Shown here one piece after another: positions 18,488 to 28,300 of a stretch of 64,000 nucleotides of DNA. A program made the position numbers and the translations under genes. The number at the start of each line of letters is the position of its first letter. Position 1 is the stretch's first letter. Source of the DNA: Capnocytophaga canimorsus (GTDB lineage: Bacteria; Bacteroidota; Bacteroidia; Flavobacteriales; Flavobacteriaceae); contig NZ_CP022382.1 in NCBI RefSeq assembly GCF_002302565.1, positions 124,001-188,000 of the forward strand, written 5' to 3'. The notes below the pieces were generated by a model. The model searched no databases and was not told the DNA's origin. It saw only the letters and a list, made by a program, of their open reading frames with translations.

Positions 18488-19822
18488 TTATGTTTTCTTT
18501 CTTTTTTCTATTCGATATACTTTTACAAGTAAAAATACGCCCAAGGCAAAGAAAAATACTAAAACTCCTACCGAGTTGCGCATACTGCCTGTAATTTGGT
18601 CAATGATTCCGTAAAAAAGCATCCCGATGACGATACCTATTTTTTCAGAAACATCAAAAAAACTGAAAAAAGAAGTGGTATCTTGTGTTTCGGGGAGCAA
18701 TTTGGAATAAGTTGAACGAGAAAGGGTTTGGATACCTCCCATAACCAAGCCTACGAGTCCTGCTGTGGCATAAAAATGTGTGGGTAAGTAAACCTGATAA
18801 GCAATAAGGCAAATGGCAATCCAGATGAGGTTCAAAACGATTAGTACCAACAAGTTACCAAATTTCTTTGATGCTATAGCTGTTAATTTTGCTCCTAAAG
18901 CAGCTACTAATTGTATAATTAAAATGCTTATAATCAGCCCTAAGGTGCGTTGTTGGTTGTCTTTCCAAAGAATTTCTTGTTCTCCGAAGTAAGTGGCTAC
19001 CAGCATCACGGTTTGTACTCCCATACTATATATGAAAAATGCAAATAGAAATCCTTTGAGTTCTTGAGTTTGTTTGAGTATTTTCCAAACTCCGAGGAGT
19101 TCTTTATGTCCGTCGAAAATGACACTCGTTTTGATTTTTCGCCCTTTTTTTTTGAAACTGGGCAGGTAGTAAAAAGAATATTGGCTGAAAACAATCCACC
19201 AAATTCCAACTGTTATAAATGAAACTTTCATTGCCTTTACAGTAGCTTGTATTTCATCACCTTGGATACCAAAAAAAGTAGGATACATCACCATAGCTAA
19301 ATTGAAAATGAGTAAAACTACTCCGCCGATATACCCCATAATAAATCCTCGGGCACTGATGGTGTCGTACTGATGCGGCAATGCAATATCAGGGAGATAA
19401 GAATTGTAAAAAACAATGCTGCTCCAAAAACCAATCACGCCCAGAAAGTAGAATGTTAATCCCCAATAAATATTTTCTAAAGAAAACCAATATAAACCAA
19501 TACAAGAAAGTGCCCCCAATATGCAAAAGAAACGCATAAATGTTTTTTTATTGCCCAAATAATCGGCAATACCACTTAAAATAGGGGAAAGTACAGCAAC
19601 AAGCAAAAAAGCTAAAGCTGTGGTGAAAGTTACAACTGCTGTATTTTTAAAAGGAATTCCAAAAAGTTCAATATATGTAGTACCAGCTATTTTAAAAAGC
19701 GTTCCGTAAAAAATAGGAAATACGGCGGAAGCAATGGTTAAGCTATAAACTGAGTTTGCCCAATCGTAAAAAGCCCAAGCGTGAAGTAATTTTTTATGCC
19801 CTCGTGGAAATGATTTCTGCAT
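18488..19822 (-). CDS. UMF1-family MFS transporter
   Basis: 444 residues with about twelve hydrophobic helices. The N-terminal AWAFYDWANSVYSLTI and the following FPIFYGTLF are characteristic of the unknown-major-facilitator-1 / Atg22-like family. A conserved GIQTLSRSTYSKLLPE loop lies in the C-terminal half. Substrate unknown; amino acid efflux is suggested for the eukaryotic relatives only. It lies 78 bases after the M48 protease gene, from which it is separated by a terminator. Confidence 0.9.
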   Translation of the reverse strand: MQKSFPRGHKKLLHAWAFYDWANSVYSLTIASAVFPIFYGTLFKIAGTTYIELFGIPFKNTAVVTFTTALAFLLVAVLSPILSGIADYLGNKKTFMRFFCILGALSCIGLYWFSLENIYWGLTFYFLGVIGFWSSIVFYNSYLPDIALPHQYDTISARGFIMGYIGGVVLLIFNLAMVMYPTFFGIQGDEIQATVKAMKVSFITVGIWWIVFSQYSFYYLPSFKKKGRKIKTSVIFDGHKELLGVWKILKQTQELKGFLFAFFIYSMGVQTVMLVATYFGEQEILWKDNQQRTLGLIISILIIQLVAALGAKLTAIASKKFGNLLVLIVLNLIWIAICLIAYQVYLPTHFYATAGLVGLVMGGIQTLSRSTYSKLLPETQDTTSFFSFFDVSEKIGIVIGMLFYGIIDQITGSMRNSVGVLVFFFALGVFLLVKVYRIEKRKKT

Positions 19823-19842
19823 AGATTATTTTTTAATAAAAG

Positions 19843-19888
19843 ACAAATAGCCAGAATGGGACTAAAAAAAGTTTTTCTGGCTATTTGT
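19843..19888 (-). terminator. Long stem-loop between M48 protease and MFS genes
   Basis: ACAAATAGCCAGAA (19843-19856) pairs perfectly with TTCTGGCTATTTGT (19875-19888). The loop is AT-rich. A T-rich run follows on the minus strand, so it can end the M48 transcript. Confidence 0.8.
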
Positions 19889-19900
19889 TTGATTTTTAAT

Positions 19901-20704
19901 TTATTGGAATTTTGTGATTCCGTATTTGGCGGCCTCTGCTTTTGCCGAAGGAATTAACGCGCTCAATTTTGAAATTCGGGTTTGGTGTGATGGGTGGGTA
20001 CTTAAAAATTCCAAGGGTTGTCCGCCACTACCATTTTGCATCCTTTGCCATAGTTTTGGGGCTTCTTCGGGGTTGTACCCTGCGATTGCCATAATTTGTA
20101 TTCCGATGGCATCAGCTTCATTTTCGTGTTTTCTACTAAAAGGAAGCATTACCCCAACTTGGCTTCCTACGTTGTAGGCTATGTTGAATTCATCACGATA
20201 TTTACTATCGTGCAGGGCTATATTCCCTGCTACGCCTACTAATTGTTGTAGGGTTCCAGCGCTCATACGTTGCGCACCGTGGTCGGCTAAGGCGTGAGCC
20301 ACTTCGTGCCCCATTACTACGGCTAATCCCGTTTCGTTTTGTGTGATGGGTAAAATTCCTGTATAAACCACAATTTTCCCACCAGGCATACACCAAGCAT
20401 TTACTTCGTTGTTTTTCACTAGATTATATTCCCAACGATAATCTTTCAGATAATTTTTATATCCGTTAGCATCTAACCAAAGTTTGGCAGCTTTGGCAAT
20501 ACGTTCGCCTACTTTTTTTACCATCTCCGATTCGGGCGTATTTATAATTACTTCATTTTGTTTTAAAAAAGAAGAGTATTGCGAAAAAGCCATTGGAAAT
20601 AGACTACTATTAGGCATAAAATTTAACGTGCTCTTCCCTGTAAATGGATTAGTTTTACAAGAAAAAACCATCAAAAATAAAACAACTAGACTTATTTTTT
20701 TCAT
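19901..20704 (-). CDS. M48-family zinc metallopeptidase, lipoprotein
   Basis: 267 residues from the ATG at 20704 (the in-frame TTG at 20710 is less likely). The lipobox is VFSC with Cys near 16. The zinc site HEVAH (in VMGHEVAHALADHGAQRM) is near residue 130 with the third ligand Glu in HENEADAIG. The C-terminal STHPSHQTRISKL segment is typical of M48 peptidases of the BepA/LoiP type, which act in envelope protein quality control. A possible minus-strand -7 element lies at 20728-20735. Confidence 0.93.
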   Translation of the reverse strand: MKKISLVVLFLMVFSCKTNPFTGKSTLNFMPNSSLFPMAFSQYSSFLKQNEVIINTPESEMVKKVGERIAKAAKLWLDANGYKNYLKDYRWEYNLVKNNEVNAWCMPGGKIVVYTGILPITQNETGLAVVMGHEVAHALADHGAQRMSAGTLQQLVGVAGNIALHDSKYRDEFNIAYNVGSQVGVMLPFSRKHENEADAIGIQIMAIAGYNPEEAPKLWQRMQNGSGGQPLEFLSTHPSHQTRISKLSALIPSAKAEAAKYGITKFQ

Positions 20705-21059
20705 AAACAATCATTTTAATTAGGCTACAAAAGTAAACATTTCCGATAGAAAATCATTTTTTTATCTTTAATTTATAGCTAACTTATTTTTAAATGGTCA
20801 GTTACATAAAATTCTCCTTTGAATAAGGAAGTCTGTGAAAGCAGAGAATCTAAAAATACAAAGCACTTCAGATATATTTTCTTTAAAACTCTTCCGTATC
20901 TCTTTCAAATGAAGAATTGTTACGATAAACTGTTTTTTAATTGACCGTGTCATCAAAAAAAGGAACGAAAAACTGTATCTGAAAAATTAGGAGAGGCTCA
21001 AAAGATATGATACAGAAAAAAATATCATTTCGCTTTTGATAAGACAACCTCAAAAATGC
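20705..21059. other. 355-base intergenic stretch
   Basis: AT-rich, no reading frame of note on either strand. The only recognisable signal is TACTTTTG read on the minus strand (20728-20735), a possible -7 element for the M48 gene. Short purine-rich tracts such as AAAAAAAGGAACGAAAAA occur, but no clear repeat or stem was found. Confidence 0.5.
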
Positions 21060-21551
21060 TTATTCCAAATAAGCTGAATCATTCCTTTCTTTAAAAACCA
21101 CCTGAATGTGCTCTTGTAAAGAAGTAGAAAGTGAAATTCCTTTAAAATCAGCTTTTATAGGGAAACGTTTATGATTTCGGTTAACCAAAACGGCTGTAGT
21201 GAATTTTTTAAGAGGCACCTCAAGAAAATAACGGACACCATAGATGAGGGTAAGCCCTGAATTAAGAACATCATCTACCAAAACAACCGATTTGTTCTCA
21301 TATTCGGTAGGAGGTAATGAAGCACTTACGCTACCTATCGGATTTTTTTTATCCATATTTACCTTACAGAGCGTAATTTTCAATGGACTGATTTCTGTCA
21401 GGCATTGTCTGATTTTTTCAGCAAAAACATATCCATTACCTTGTATTCCTGCTAAAATAATTTCGGTTTCGTGCAGATGAGTTTCATAAATTTGATAAGC
21501 AATGCGCCGTATTCGGTGCTGAATATCCTGATGATTTAATATAAGGGTCAT
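21060..21551 (-). CDS. Phosphoribosyltransferase-family protein (PyrR-like)
   Basis: 163 residues. The PRPP-binding loop VVLVDDVLNSGLTL (about 88-101) is the type I PRTase motif, and the fold around it (EIILAGIQGNGYVFAEKI, then FTTAVLVNRNHKRFPIKADF) resembles PyrR. PyrR regulates pyrimidine genes in Firmicutes and has uracil PRTase activity; which role applies here cannot be read. The S4-protein gene lies 27 bases upstream on the same strand, so the two are probably one transcript. Confidence 0.85.
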   Translation of the reverse strand: MTLILNHQDIQHRIRRIAYQIYETHLHETEIILAGIQGNGYVFAEKIRQCLTEISPLKITLCKVNMDKKNPIGSVSASLPPTEYENKSVVLVDDVLNSGLTLIYGVRYFLEVPLKKFTTAVLVNRNHKRFPIKADFKGISLSTSLQEHIQVVFKERNDSAYLE

Positions 21552-21578
21552 TATAAAGCTTTTTATGTTAAAATTATT

Positions 21579-21956
21579 TTACTCTTCTTGTACATCGTTG
21601 AACAAATCATCCAAAGCCCTGCGGTCTTTTTTGGTAGGGCGTCCTTCGCCTTTTTTCCGATAATAATCTTGCGAAAGGCGTACCAATTCGGCGTGTTTGA
21701 AAGCCTCTTCTGGGGTTTGGTCTTTTCGGTATAAATCGACTAATTTTGCACCAACTCGTGATTGCGGAATATCCAAAACCTGCATTTGGTACTGAATTTG
21801 GTCTTTTCGTACCATAATTTTATCTCCCACAAACACCTCTCGTGAAGCCTTAGCAAGATCTCCATTGATACGTATGTGTCCTTTTTTACAAGCTTCGGTA
21901 ACCATATTACGAGTCTTGTAGTACCTAACGCACCACAAAAATTTGTCAATCCGCAT
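21579..21956 (-). CDS. S4-domain RNA-binding protein (Hsp15-like)
   Basis: 125 residues. The S4 domain occupies the first 60 residues (MRIDKFLWCVRYYKTRNMVT, then KKGHIRINGDLAKASREV). The C-terminal part is basic and ends with RPTKKDRRALDDLF, the usual tail of the Hsp15/HslR group, which binds free 50S subunits carrying nascent peptide. It is divergent to the FKBP gene and upstream of the PRTase gene. Confidence 0.88.
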   Translation of the reverse strand: MRIDKFLWCVRYYKTRNMVTEACKKGHIRINGDLAKASREVFVGDKIMVRKDQIQYQMQVLDIPQSRVGAKLVDLYRKDQTPEEAFKHAELVRLSQDYYRKKGEGRPTKKDRRALDDLFNDVQEE

Positions 21957-22045
21957 AAAATTTTAAATTCAAGGTTAAAAATCTACCGCAAAAATAATAG
22001 TTTTTTGTATCTTGCGACCTCAAAAATGAGTATAAAAAGACAATT

Positions 22046-22891
22046 ATGATAAAAAGATTTTTCTTAAGTGTTGTATCTGCTTCCATTTTGTTAAGCGTTT
22101 CGTGTAAAAAAGACGACGATACCCCCACTTTAAAACCGCCACGTGATGTGACTGAAGTTGCTACTGAAAACGATGCTTCCATAGTGAAATACCTAAAAAG
22201 CCACTTTTATAATTATGAGGCTTTCCAGAATCCTTCTTCTGATTTTGATTACAATGTGATTATTGATACTTTGGCAGGGACAAACGCTAACAAAACGGCA
22301 CTCTTTGACCAAGTTACAACCCTTACATTACACGTTACTGATGCTCAAGGGAAAAAAGTGGCGCATAAAATGTATTATTTGCCAGTGCAAGAAGGTAATG
22401 GTCAAAAAGCTACTGTTGCCGACTCGGTTTTTGTGGCTTACAAAGGATTTTTACTCAACGGAACGGTTTTTGACCAAAATCAAAATTTGTCTCGTAGCAA
22501 TTGGATGGATTTGATAGGCAATATCTTAAACCCAAGAGTATCAGGAGGAAGCATTATAGGATTTAGAGAAGGAGTAGCACAGATGAAGGCTAGTGCAGAT
22601 GCTCCTACAGTCAATGATGATGGAACTTTTAATGTACCAAACACTTATGGAATCGGATTGATTTTTTTGCCTTCAGGATTAGCTTATTTTAGCCAACCTT
22701 CAGGTAGAATCCCTGCCTATGCACCTATTGCTTTCGAAATCAAACTCATAAAAACCAAACAAGCTGACCACGATAAAGATGGAATTCCATCAATCAAGGA
22801 AATTGAGCACGAATCATTCGGAGGTATTAAGTTTACCGATTGTGACCAAAATCAAATTCCAGATTACTTAGACCCTAAAAAATGTAAATAA
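22046..22891 (+). CDS. FKBP-type peptidyl-prolyl isomerase lipoprotein
   Basis: 281 residues. A lipoprotein signal ends LSVSC (Cys near 20). The FKBP domain starts at about 110: QKATVADSVFVAYKGFLLNG matches the FKBP entry strand, and FREGVAQMK and GIGLIFLPSGLAYF match later core strands, with an insert between. The tail carries an acidic DHDKDGIPSIKEIE loop and DCDQNQIPDYLD, a calcium-binding-like pair. Longer than GldI-type isomerases, so GldI is not proposed. It ends at a strong terminator before pssA. Confidence 0.87.
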   Translation: MIKRFFLSVVSASILLSVSCKKDDDTPTLKPPRDVTEVATENDASIVKYLKSHFYNYEAFQNPSSDFDYNVIIDTLAGTNANKTALFDQVTTLTLHVTDAQGKKVAHKMYYLPVQEGNGQKATVADSVFVAYKGFLLNGTVFDQNQNLSRSNWMDLIGNILNPRVSGGSIIGFREGVAQMKASADAPTVNDDGTFNVPNTYGIGLIFLPSGLAYFSQPSGRIPAYAPIAFEIKLIKTKQADHDKDGIPSIKEIEHESFGGIKFTDCDQNQIPDYLDPKKCK

Positions 22892-22902
22892 AAAAATGGA
22901 CT

Positions 22903-22940
22903 AAGGCGGACAGGAAATCTTGTCCGCCCTCTTTCTATTT
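22903..22940 (+). terminator. Intrinsic terminator of the FKBP gene
   Basis: GGCGGACA and TGTCCGCC form a GC-rich perfect stem with an 8-base loop, followed by CTCTTTCTATTT. Confidence 0.78.
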
Positions 22941-22952
22941 CAAAAATACGAT

Positions 22953-23666
22953 ATGAAAAAACACGTCCCCAATTGTATTACGTTACTCAATCTGTTATGT
23001 GGCTGTATTGCTGTTATTTTTGCTGTTAAAAATCAATTGCAGTGGGCAGGATTATTTGTAGCTTTGGGTATTTTTTTTGATTTTTTTGACGGATTTTTCG
23101 CAAGATTATTGCACGTAAAATCGGATTTGGGTTTACAATTAGACTCCTTAGCCGATATGGTTACCTCGGGGCTTACCCCAGGTATCGTTATGTTTCAACT
23201 GCTTTCGTACAGCCATTTTGTAGAGGAAAACACTTCTTTAACCACTACCTTACTTCCATATTTTGGACTAATCATTACATTAGCTTCCGCATACCGATTA
23301 GCAAACTTCAATATTGATAGCCGACAAACTACAGGTTTTATAGGGCTTCCTACTCCAGCAAATGCGCTGTTTATTTTATCGTTACCTCTAATTTTGTTAT
23401 ATCAAAACAGCACTTTTTTTCAATATTTACTTAACAATACTTGGGTATTATTAGGAATATGCGTATTGAGTGCCTATTTACTCAATGCTAACATTCGTTT
23501 GTTTTCTTTGAAATTTTCAGATTACTCTTTCAAAAATAATAAAATCACTTATTTATTTTTGATTTTTTGTGTTCTATCGGTGTTTTTTTTGAAATTCATT
23601 GCTCTTGCATTGATTATACTTGTGTACGTTTTGTTGTCTTTGTTTACTCAAAAATCTAAAAAGTAG
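22953..23666 (+). CDS. pssA: CDP-diacylglycerol-serine O-phosphatidyltransferase
   Basis: 237 residues from the ATG at 22953; the earlier in-frame start falls inside the terminator. It makes phosphatidylserine, the precursor of phosphatidylethanolamine. The CDP-alcohol phosphotransferase motif is complete: DGFFAR, eight residues, G, then DSLAD (D-G-x2-A-R-x8-G-x3-D-x3-D, residues about 45-67). Six to eight membrane helices follow. The monooxygenase-like gene starts 40 bases later. Confidence 0.93.
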   Translation: MKKHVPNCITLLNLLCGCIAVIFAVKNQLQWAGLFVALGIFFDFFDGFFARLLHVKSDLGLQLDSLADMVTSGLTPGIVMFQLLSYSHFVEENTSLTTTLLPYFGLIITLASAYRLANFNIDSRQTTGFIGLPTPANALFILSLPLILLYQNSTFFQYLLNNTWVLLGICVLSAYLLNANIRLFSLKFSDYSFKNNKITYLFLIFCVLSVFFLKFIALALIILVYVLLSLFTQKSKK

Positions 23667-23706
23667 CGCAGACAATATAATTCCCAAAAAGTAAAAACTA
23701 GAAAAT

Positions 23707-24408
23707 ATGAGCATATTTACTTATCATTTGGTAAAAAAGCATCTTTTTGGGACACTGAAATCCATTCTTTTTCCTATAAAATCATCAAATATTGACGGAT
23801 TGATTCACGCCGAAACAATGGCTGTTATGGAGTTAGGTGCTCCTGTATTTTCTGTTTCGCGTTTTTTTGTAGGTTCTATTGCTATTTTTGCCCAATGGGA
23901 GAGTCAAAAGGCACTAAATCAATTTTTAACAACCCACCCGAAGGGCAAATCTTTGTTGAAAAGTTGGTACGTAGAACTTAAATTTGTAAGACAATGGGGA
24001 AAAATATCAGGTTATAAAATCCCTTCTTATTCCCAAAAAATTGATGATAATCAAATGGTTGTTGCCGTAACTATGGCTAAAATGAAGTATAAAGAGATAC
24101 CGCGATTTCTTCGTTGGGGAAGACCTGTTGAAAAATTGGTTCGCGACCATAGCGGAATTACATTGGGGTCGGCTTCAATACGCTTACCCAATCTGATATC
24201 TACTTTTTCTATCTGGAAATCACAAAAACAAATGAATGATATGGTTTACGGTTACTCAAAAGAACCTAAAAATCAACTTCATAAAAAAGCTATGGAAGAA
24301 AATATACGTAAAGAATTTCATTTTGAGTTTACCACATTACGATTTATTCCTATCAATGAATACGGAAGTTGGAATGGAAAATCAAATTTTATACTTAAAG
24401 AAAAATGA
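23707..24408 (+). CDS. Spheroidene monooxygenase (CrtA)-like protein
   Basis: 233 residues. The C-terminal half (SASIRLPNLISTFSIWKSQK, then EFHFEFTTLRFIPINEYGSW) matches the CrtA family, heme-dependent carotenoid ketolases with a dimeric alpha-beta barrel. The N-terminal half has a matching barrel repeat, FFVGSIAIFAQWESQKAL. In non-phototrophs this family is widespread but its substrate is unknown. No carotenoid genes are nearby. It is 3 bases before the next gene, so the two are almost certainly coupled. Confidence 0.75.
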   Translation: MSIFTYHLVKKHLFGTLKSILFPIKSSNIDGLIHAETMAVMELGAPVFSVSRFFVGSIAIFAQWESQKALNQFLTTHPKGKSLLKSWYVELKFVRQWGKISGYKIPSYSQKIDDNQMVVAVTMAKMKYKEIPRFLRWGRPVEKLVRDHSGITLGSASIRLPNLISTFSIWKSQKQMNDMVYGYSKEPKNQLHKKAMEENIRKEFHFEFTTLRFIPINEYGSWNGKSNFILKEK

Positions 24409-24411
24409 TAT

Positions 24412-25260
24412 ATGTATATAGCCCATAAGATGCAAAAAGTACAAGATTGGGTTACACAACAATGGATTATTTTTTTAGGAAGAAAGTTCAATCCTTTGAA
24501 AGAAGATTGGCTGATGGGACCCTTCGGAGAAATAGCACAATCTTATGAAAGTTTCATCATACAATTAGCTGAAAAAGAAAATTTAACAATTCGAAGAAAT
24601 TTACAATGCGGAGGGCTTTTAAGTTCAATAGAACTTTTAAATTTGCCAGATAATCAATTAAAGAATCTTTCTGAAAAAATTATCAATTTCTATGAAAATA
24701 CCACAGCCTATAAAATAAAATTTGAAGTAAAATGGAATCCTTTTTTTAAGGGCTTTGCTTATATAATTAATCGGCTTTTTAGTCAAAGAATTAAACAACT
24801 ACATATTCCACTGAAAAACAAAGTTCAACAAAATTTATTGGGTGAAATTATTGAATTGGTCGATTTAAGCAATATTGTAAAGTATAAAATATGGCTACGA
24901 AAACACGAAAATTCGGGAGAAATTGTTTTTTTTGGCATCTATGGAACTTGTCAGCTTCCTGATGAACAAACTTGTATAAAAGCTATTTTTCCCCTTCCTA
25001 AAGGGAATGCTACTGTAATTATGAGACCTTCGGTAGGTAAAAAGCAAGAACTTATTTTAGATGCGTCGGGCAATAAATTTGGTAAAGAAGGTTTTTATTT
25101 TCTACTGAACGATTCCAAAAACAACCATTGGGTTCGTTTTATTTCTTCATTTAGAAATAAACTCATAATCAGCGAATCCAACAAAAAAATAACAGCAAAA
25201 CAACTCTTAACCCTTTGGCGATTAAAAGTAGCGGAGTTCTATTATTTTATCGAAGAATGA
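24412..25260 (+). CDS. Protein of unknown function paired with the CrtA-like gene
   Basis: 282 residues, no signal peptide and no membrane helix. Notable segments are EDWLMGPFGEIAQSYES near residue 37 and a Trp-rich middle (VKWNPFFKGFAYIINRLF). The C-terminal half is beta-rich (FPLPKGNATVIMRP, then LILDASGNKFGKEGFYFLL). No family is recognised. It starts 3 bases after the CrtA-like gene, which suggests a shared function. Two Met codons within seven residues make the start uncertain by about 18 bases. Confidence 0.65.
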   Translation: MYIAHKMQKVQDWVTQQWIIFLGRKFNPLKEDWLMGPFGEIAQSYESFIIQLAEKENLTIRRNLQCGGLLSSIELLNLPDNQLKNLSEKIINFYENTTAYKIKFEVKWNPFFKGFAYIINRLFSQRIKQLHIPLKNKVQQNLLGEIIELVDLSNIVKYKIWLRKHENSGEIVFFGIYGTCQLPDEQTCIKAIFPLPKGNATVIMRPSVGKKQELILDASGNKFGKEGFYFLLNDSKNNHWVRFISSFRNKLIISESNKKITAKQLLTLWRLKVAEFYYFIEE

Positions 25261-25316
25261 GTATGATTGAGCAATCTAAATTTCAAAAAAATCGTTTTTC
25301 TAGTGTGTATTTTTCA

Positions 25317-25324
25317 TAACTTTG
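25317..25324 (+). promoter_or_regulatory. -7 element upstream of the T9SS cargo gene
   Basis: TAACTTTG matches TAnnTTTG 34 bases before the ATG. The -33 position reads GTTT, a poor match. Confidence 0.45.
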
Positions 25325-25358
25325 TGCTTTAACATTTTTTTATCTAAAATCTTAACAG

Positions 25359-28300
25359 ATGAAACAACTGTTTTTTTGGGGATTTATCCTATTACAGTTT
25401 TGCGTTTATGCCCAAGAAATTGTTCCTTTTACCATTCGTAAGCAAGAAAATTTAAAGGGAGGACTTAAAATTATTGGCAATAACATTCTAAGCCATCGTC
25501 CGGCTAATCAGCCTTTTAATTTGATGACTGCAAATGATGATTTGAATATGGATTACGTTGATATTGACAACGATACAAGCACATTCAGTTCCAGTGCCGC
25601 AACACTTTCCTTTAATAATAACGATTGTTCCAAAATACGATATGCAGGACTTTATTGGGGAGGTATGTACGCAGAAAATGACGATTCTAAAAAAAATATC
25701 CAAATAAAAATCCCCTCAAATTCCAACTACATAAATATTGAAGCTGATAGTTATATCTATAATCATCACACATCGGACTTTCCGCTATCTCACAAGCCTT
25801 ACATTTGTTACAAAGATATTACCCATTTAATTTCTGCTCAAAACCCTGCTGGGGAATACATTGTAGCCAATGTGAAAGCAACTCAAAGCGGAGATTACAT
25901 TCGTGTATTGGGCGGTTTATCAGCTGGTTGGGCTTTGGTCATTATCTATGAAGACCCAGAAGCAACCTCTAAATACATTACCACTTTCGATGGCTATGCA
26001 AGTGTTTCTAATGCGCAAAATAACAATGCTCCTACCGATGTTGCATTTTCCTTTACGGGTTTTAAAACACTTCCTGCACCCTTGCCCGTACACGCCCGAT
26101 TTGGTGTTATTGCCTTGGAGGGTGATAAACAAATTAAAGGCGACAAACTTTCCGTACAGAAGCCCGACTTGTCGTACTTTGATTTGCATAATACTGTAAA
26201 TCCGAGTAATAACTTTTTTAACAGTTCAATTAGTAATGAAAACGAAATTAATCATCAACGACGACCCAATTCAACCAATACATTAGGTTGGGATATCGAC
26301 CTTTTTTCAATTCCGAATAACGATAATAGCATCATCACAAACAACCAAACTTCTGCCAATTTCAAAGCTCATACTACTCAAGACCGATTTGATATTTTTT
26401 TCAGTGCCTTCGAGGTAGAAGTTATTGAACCCAAAATGAATTTGCTTAAAACCATTGAAGATGCTACTGGAAATGTATTAAACAATCAAACCATTCCGTT
26501 AGGAAGTACACTCTATTACGGACTTGAATTTCAAAACGTGGGCAATGATGATGCCTTGGACTACCAAATCATTGATATATTGCCCGAAAAAGTACATTTA
26601 ACCACACCTTTACTGATTGAAATTCCCAGTGGTAGCGGAATTACTTATTCGCTAACAACCAATGCAGAAGGTCAAACCCAACTAACATTCAATATTTCTG
26701 ATAATTTGGTTCGCGAAAACGGCGGAAAACATAAAATTCGCTTTGCTGTGCAATTAGAAAGTAATTGTGATGCCTTTTCGCAGCCTTGTTCCGAAATCAT
26801 TGCCAACAAAGCCTATTCCATCTACAAAGGAAATTTGAATCGAACCATAATTAACGACAATGGAAGTTTTTCCTCCGTTGATGATTGTAATTTAGGAACG
26901 ATCGAAAATACTATTTTCTATGCTGATTTAAGTGGCTGTAACTTAACTCAAAACATTAACGATCTGCTTTGTGGTGAAAGTTTAACCTTAACTGCAACCG
27001 AAGGTTTTGATAGTTACCAGTGGAAAAATGCAACAGGAGAAATCATAGGGAATTCAAAAAATATTGTAGTTACTTCCTCTGGAAATTATACCGTATTTAA
27101 GCAAAAAAACAACTGTTTAATTCGAACTGAAACCTATAACATTTCCACCGTACAAAGAGAAAACGAAAATCCGCTATCACCATACGCAGGAGAAATTTTT
27201 CAATGTACGGACTTAAAAAAATCATTTCCTCAAATTTTTTTATGCGGAACCAATGCTCATAAAGATATTGATCTAACCCACCTTTCTAATGTAAATAGTG
27301 TTGAAGTAAAGAAATACCAAGGGGCGGAAATCTCCATTTCCCAAACGTGTCCTCCTACCGATGTGAGGCTTTGGCAAACTGTTTTCAACGGAAAAACATT
27401 CAAGCTAACCCAAGAAGGAATCTATCAAATTACACTCACATTTAACAACGGATGTATTGCTAATTACTATTTCAGAGTACATACTTCTTCGGCAGATTTA
27501 CTTATCGAAAAAACAGATATCAACTGCAATGACGGGACTATAAATATTATCAATGCACCTGAAAATTATGAATTTACTATCGTTTTAGAAGGAGATACTA
27601 CTGCCAAAGCATTTCAAGAGCAAAGTAATTTTTCCATAAAAAAAGCGGGTACGTACCTAATATATGCCCGAAAGAAAGAACGTTTACAATCCGATTGCGA
27701 AATTCTTGCTGATAAAATTACCGTCAACCGATTTGAGCAACAAATTCAAAACCTAACCATCAATCACGAAAGTTGTTATGGTAAAAATAATGGTAGTGTA
27801 TCTTTCAAATTAGTAAACGGAAAAGCGCCTTACAAAGCCATTCTAAAGAATGGAAGAACCCACAGCATTGGTGAAATAGCCTCTATAACCGAAGCTACTA
27901 TAACTTCGTTCGACAATCTTCCTCCCACCGATTATATCTTGGTGGTAGAAGATGCCCAAAAGTGCGTTAAGGAATATCCTTTCTCGGTAGAAGCGGCTTC
28001 GTTTTTAGATTTTCAAGTTGAAAATGAACTCATTTGTCATAACAACGTACCAACATCACGATTGGTGCTTACTTTCAACAATCAGAACCAAATGGATTTA
28101 AGCAAGGTAAAGTATCAATTCAACGATGATACCCAAATACATCATTTAGAGCATATTGTCGGAGATATTGCTTATATTTATCCTAAACTCGCTTCACAGC
28201 AAAATCAAACCATAAAAATCACATACAATGAGGGGTGCAGCCTAAGCAAATTATTCAACTTTGAAAATAATACCTCCATCATTTTAAGTAAAGACACTGA

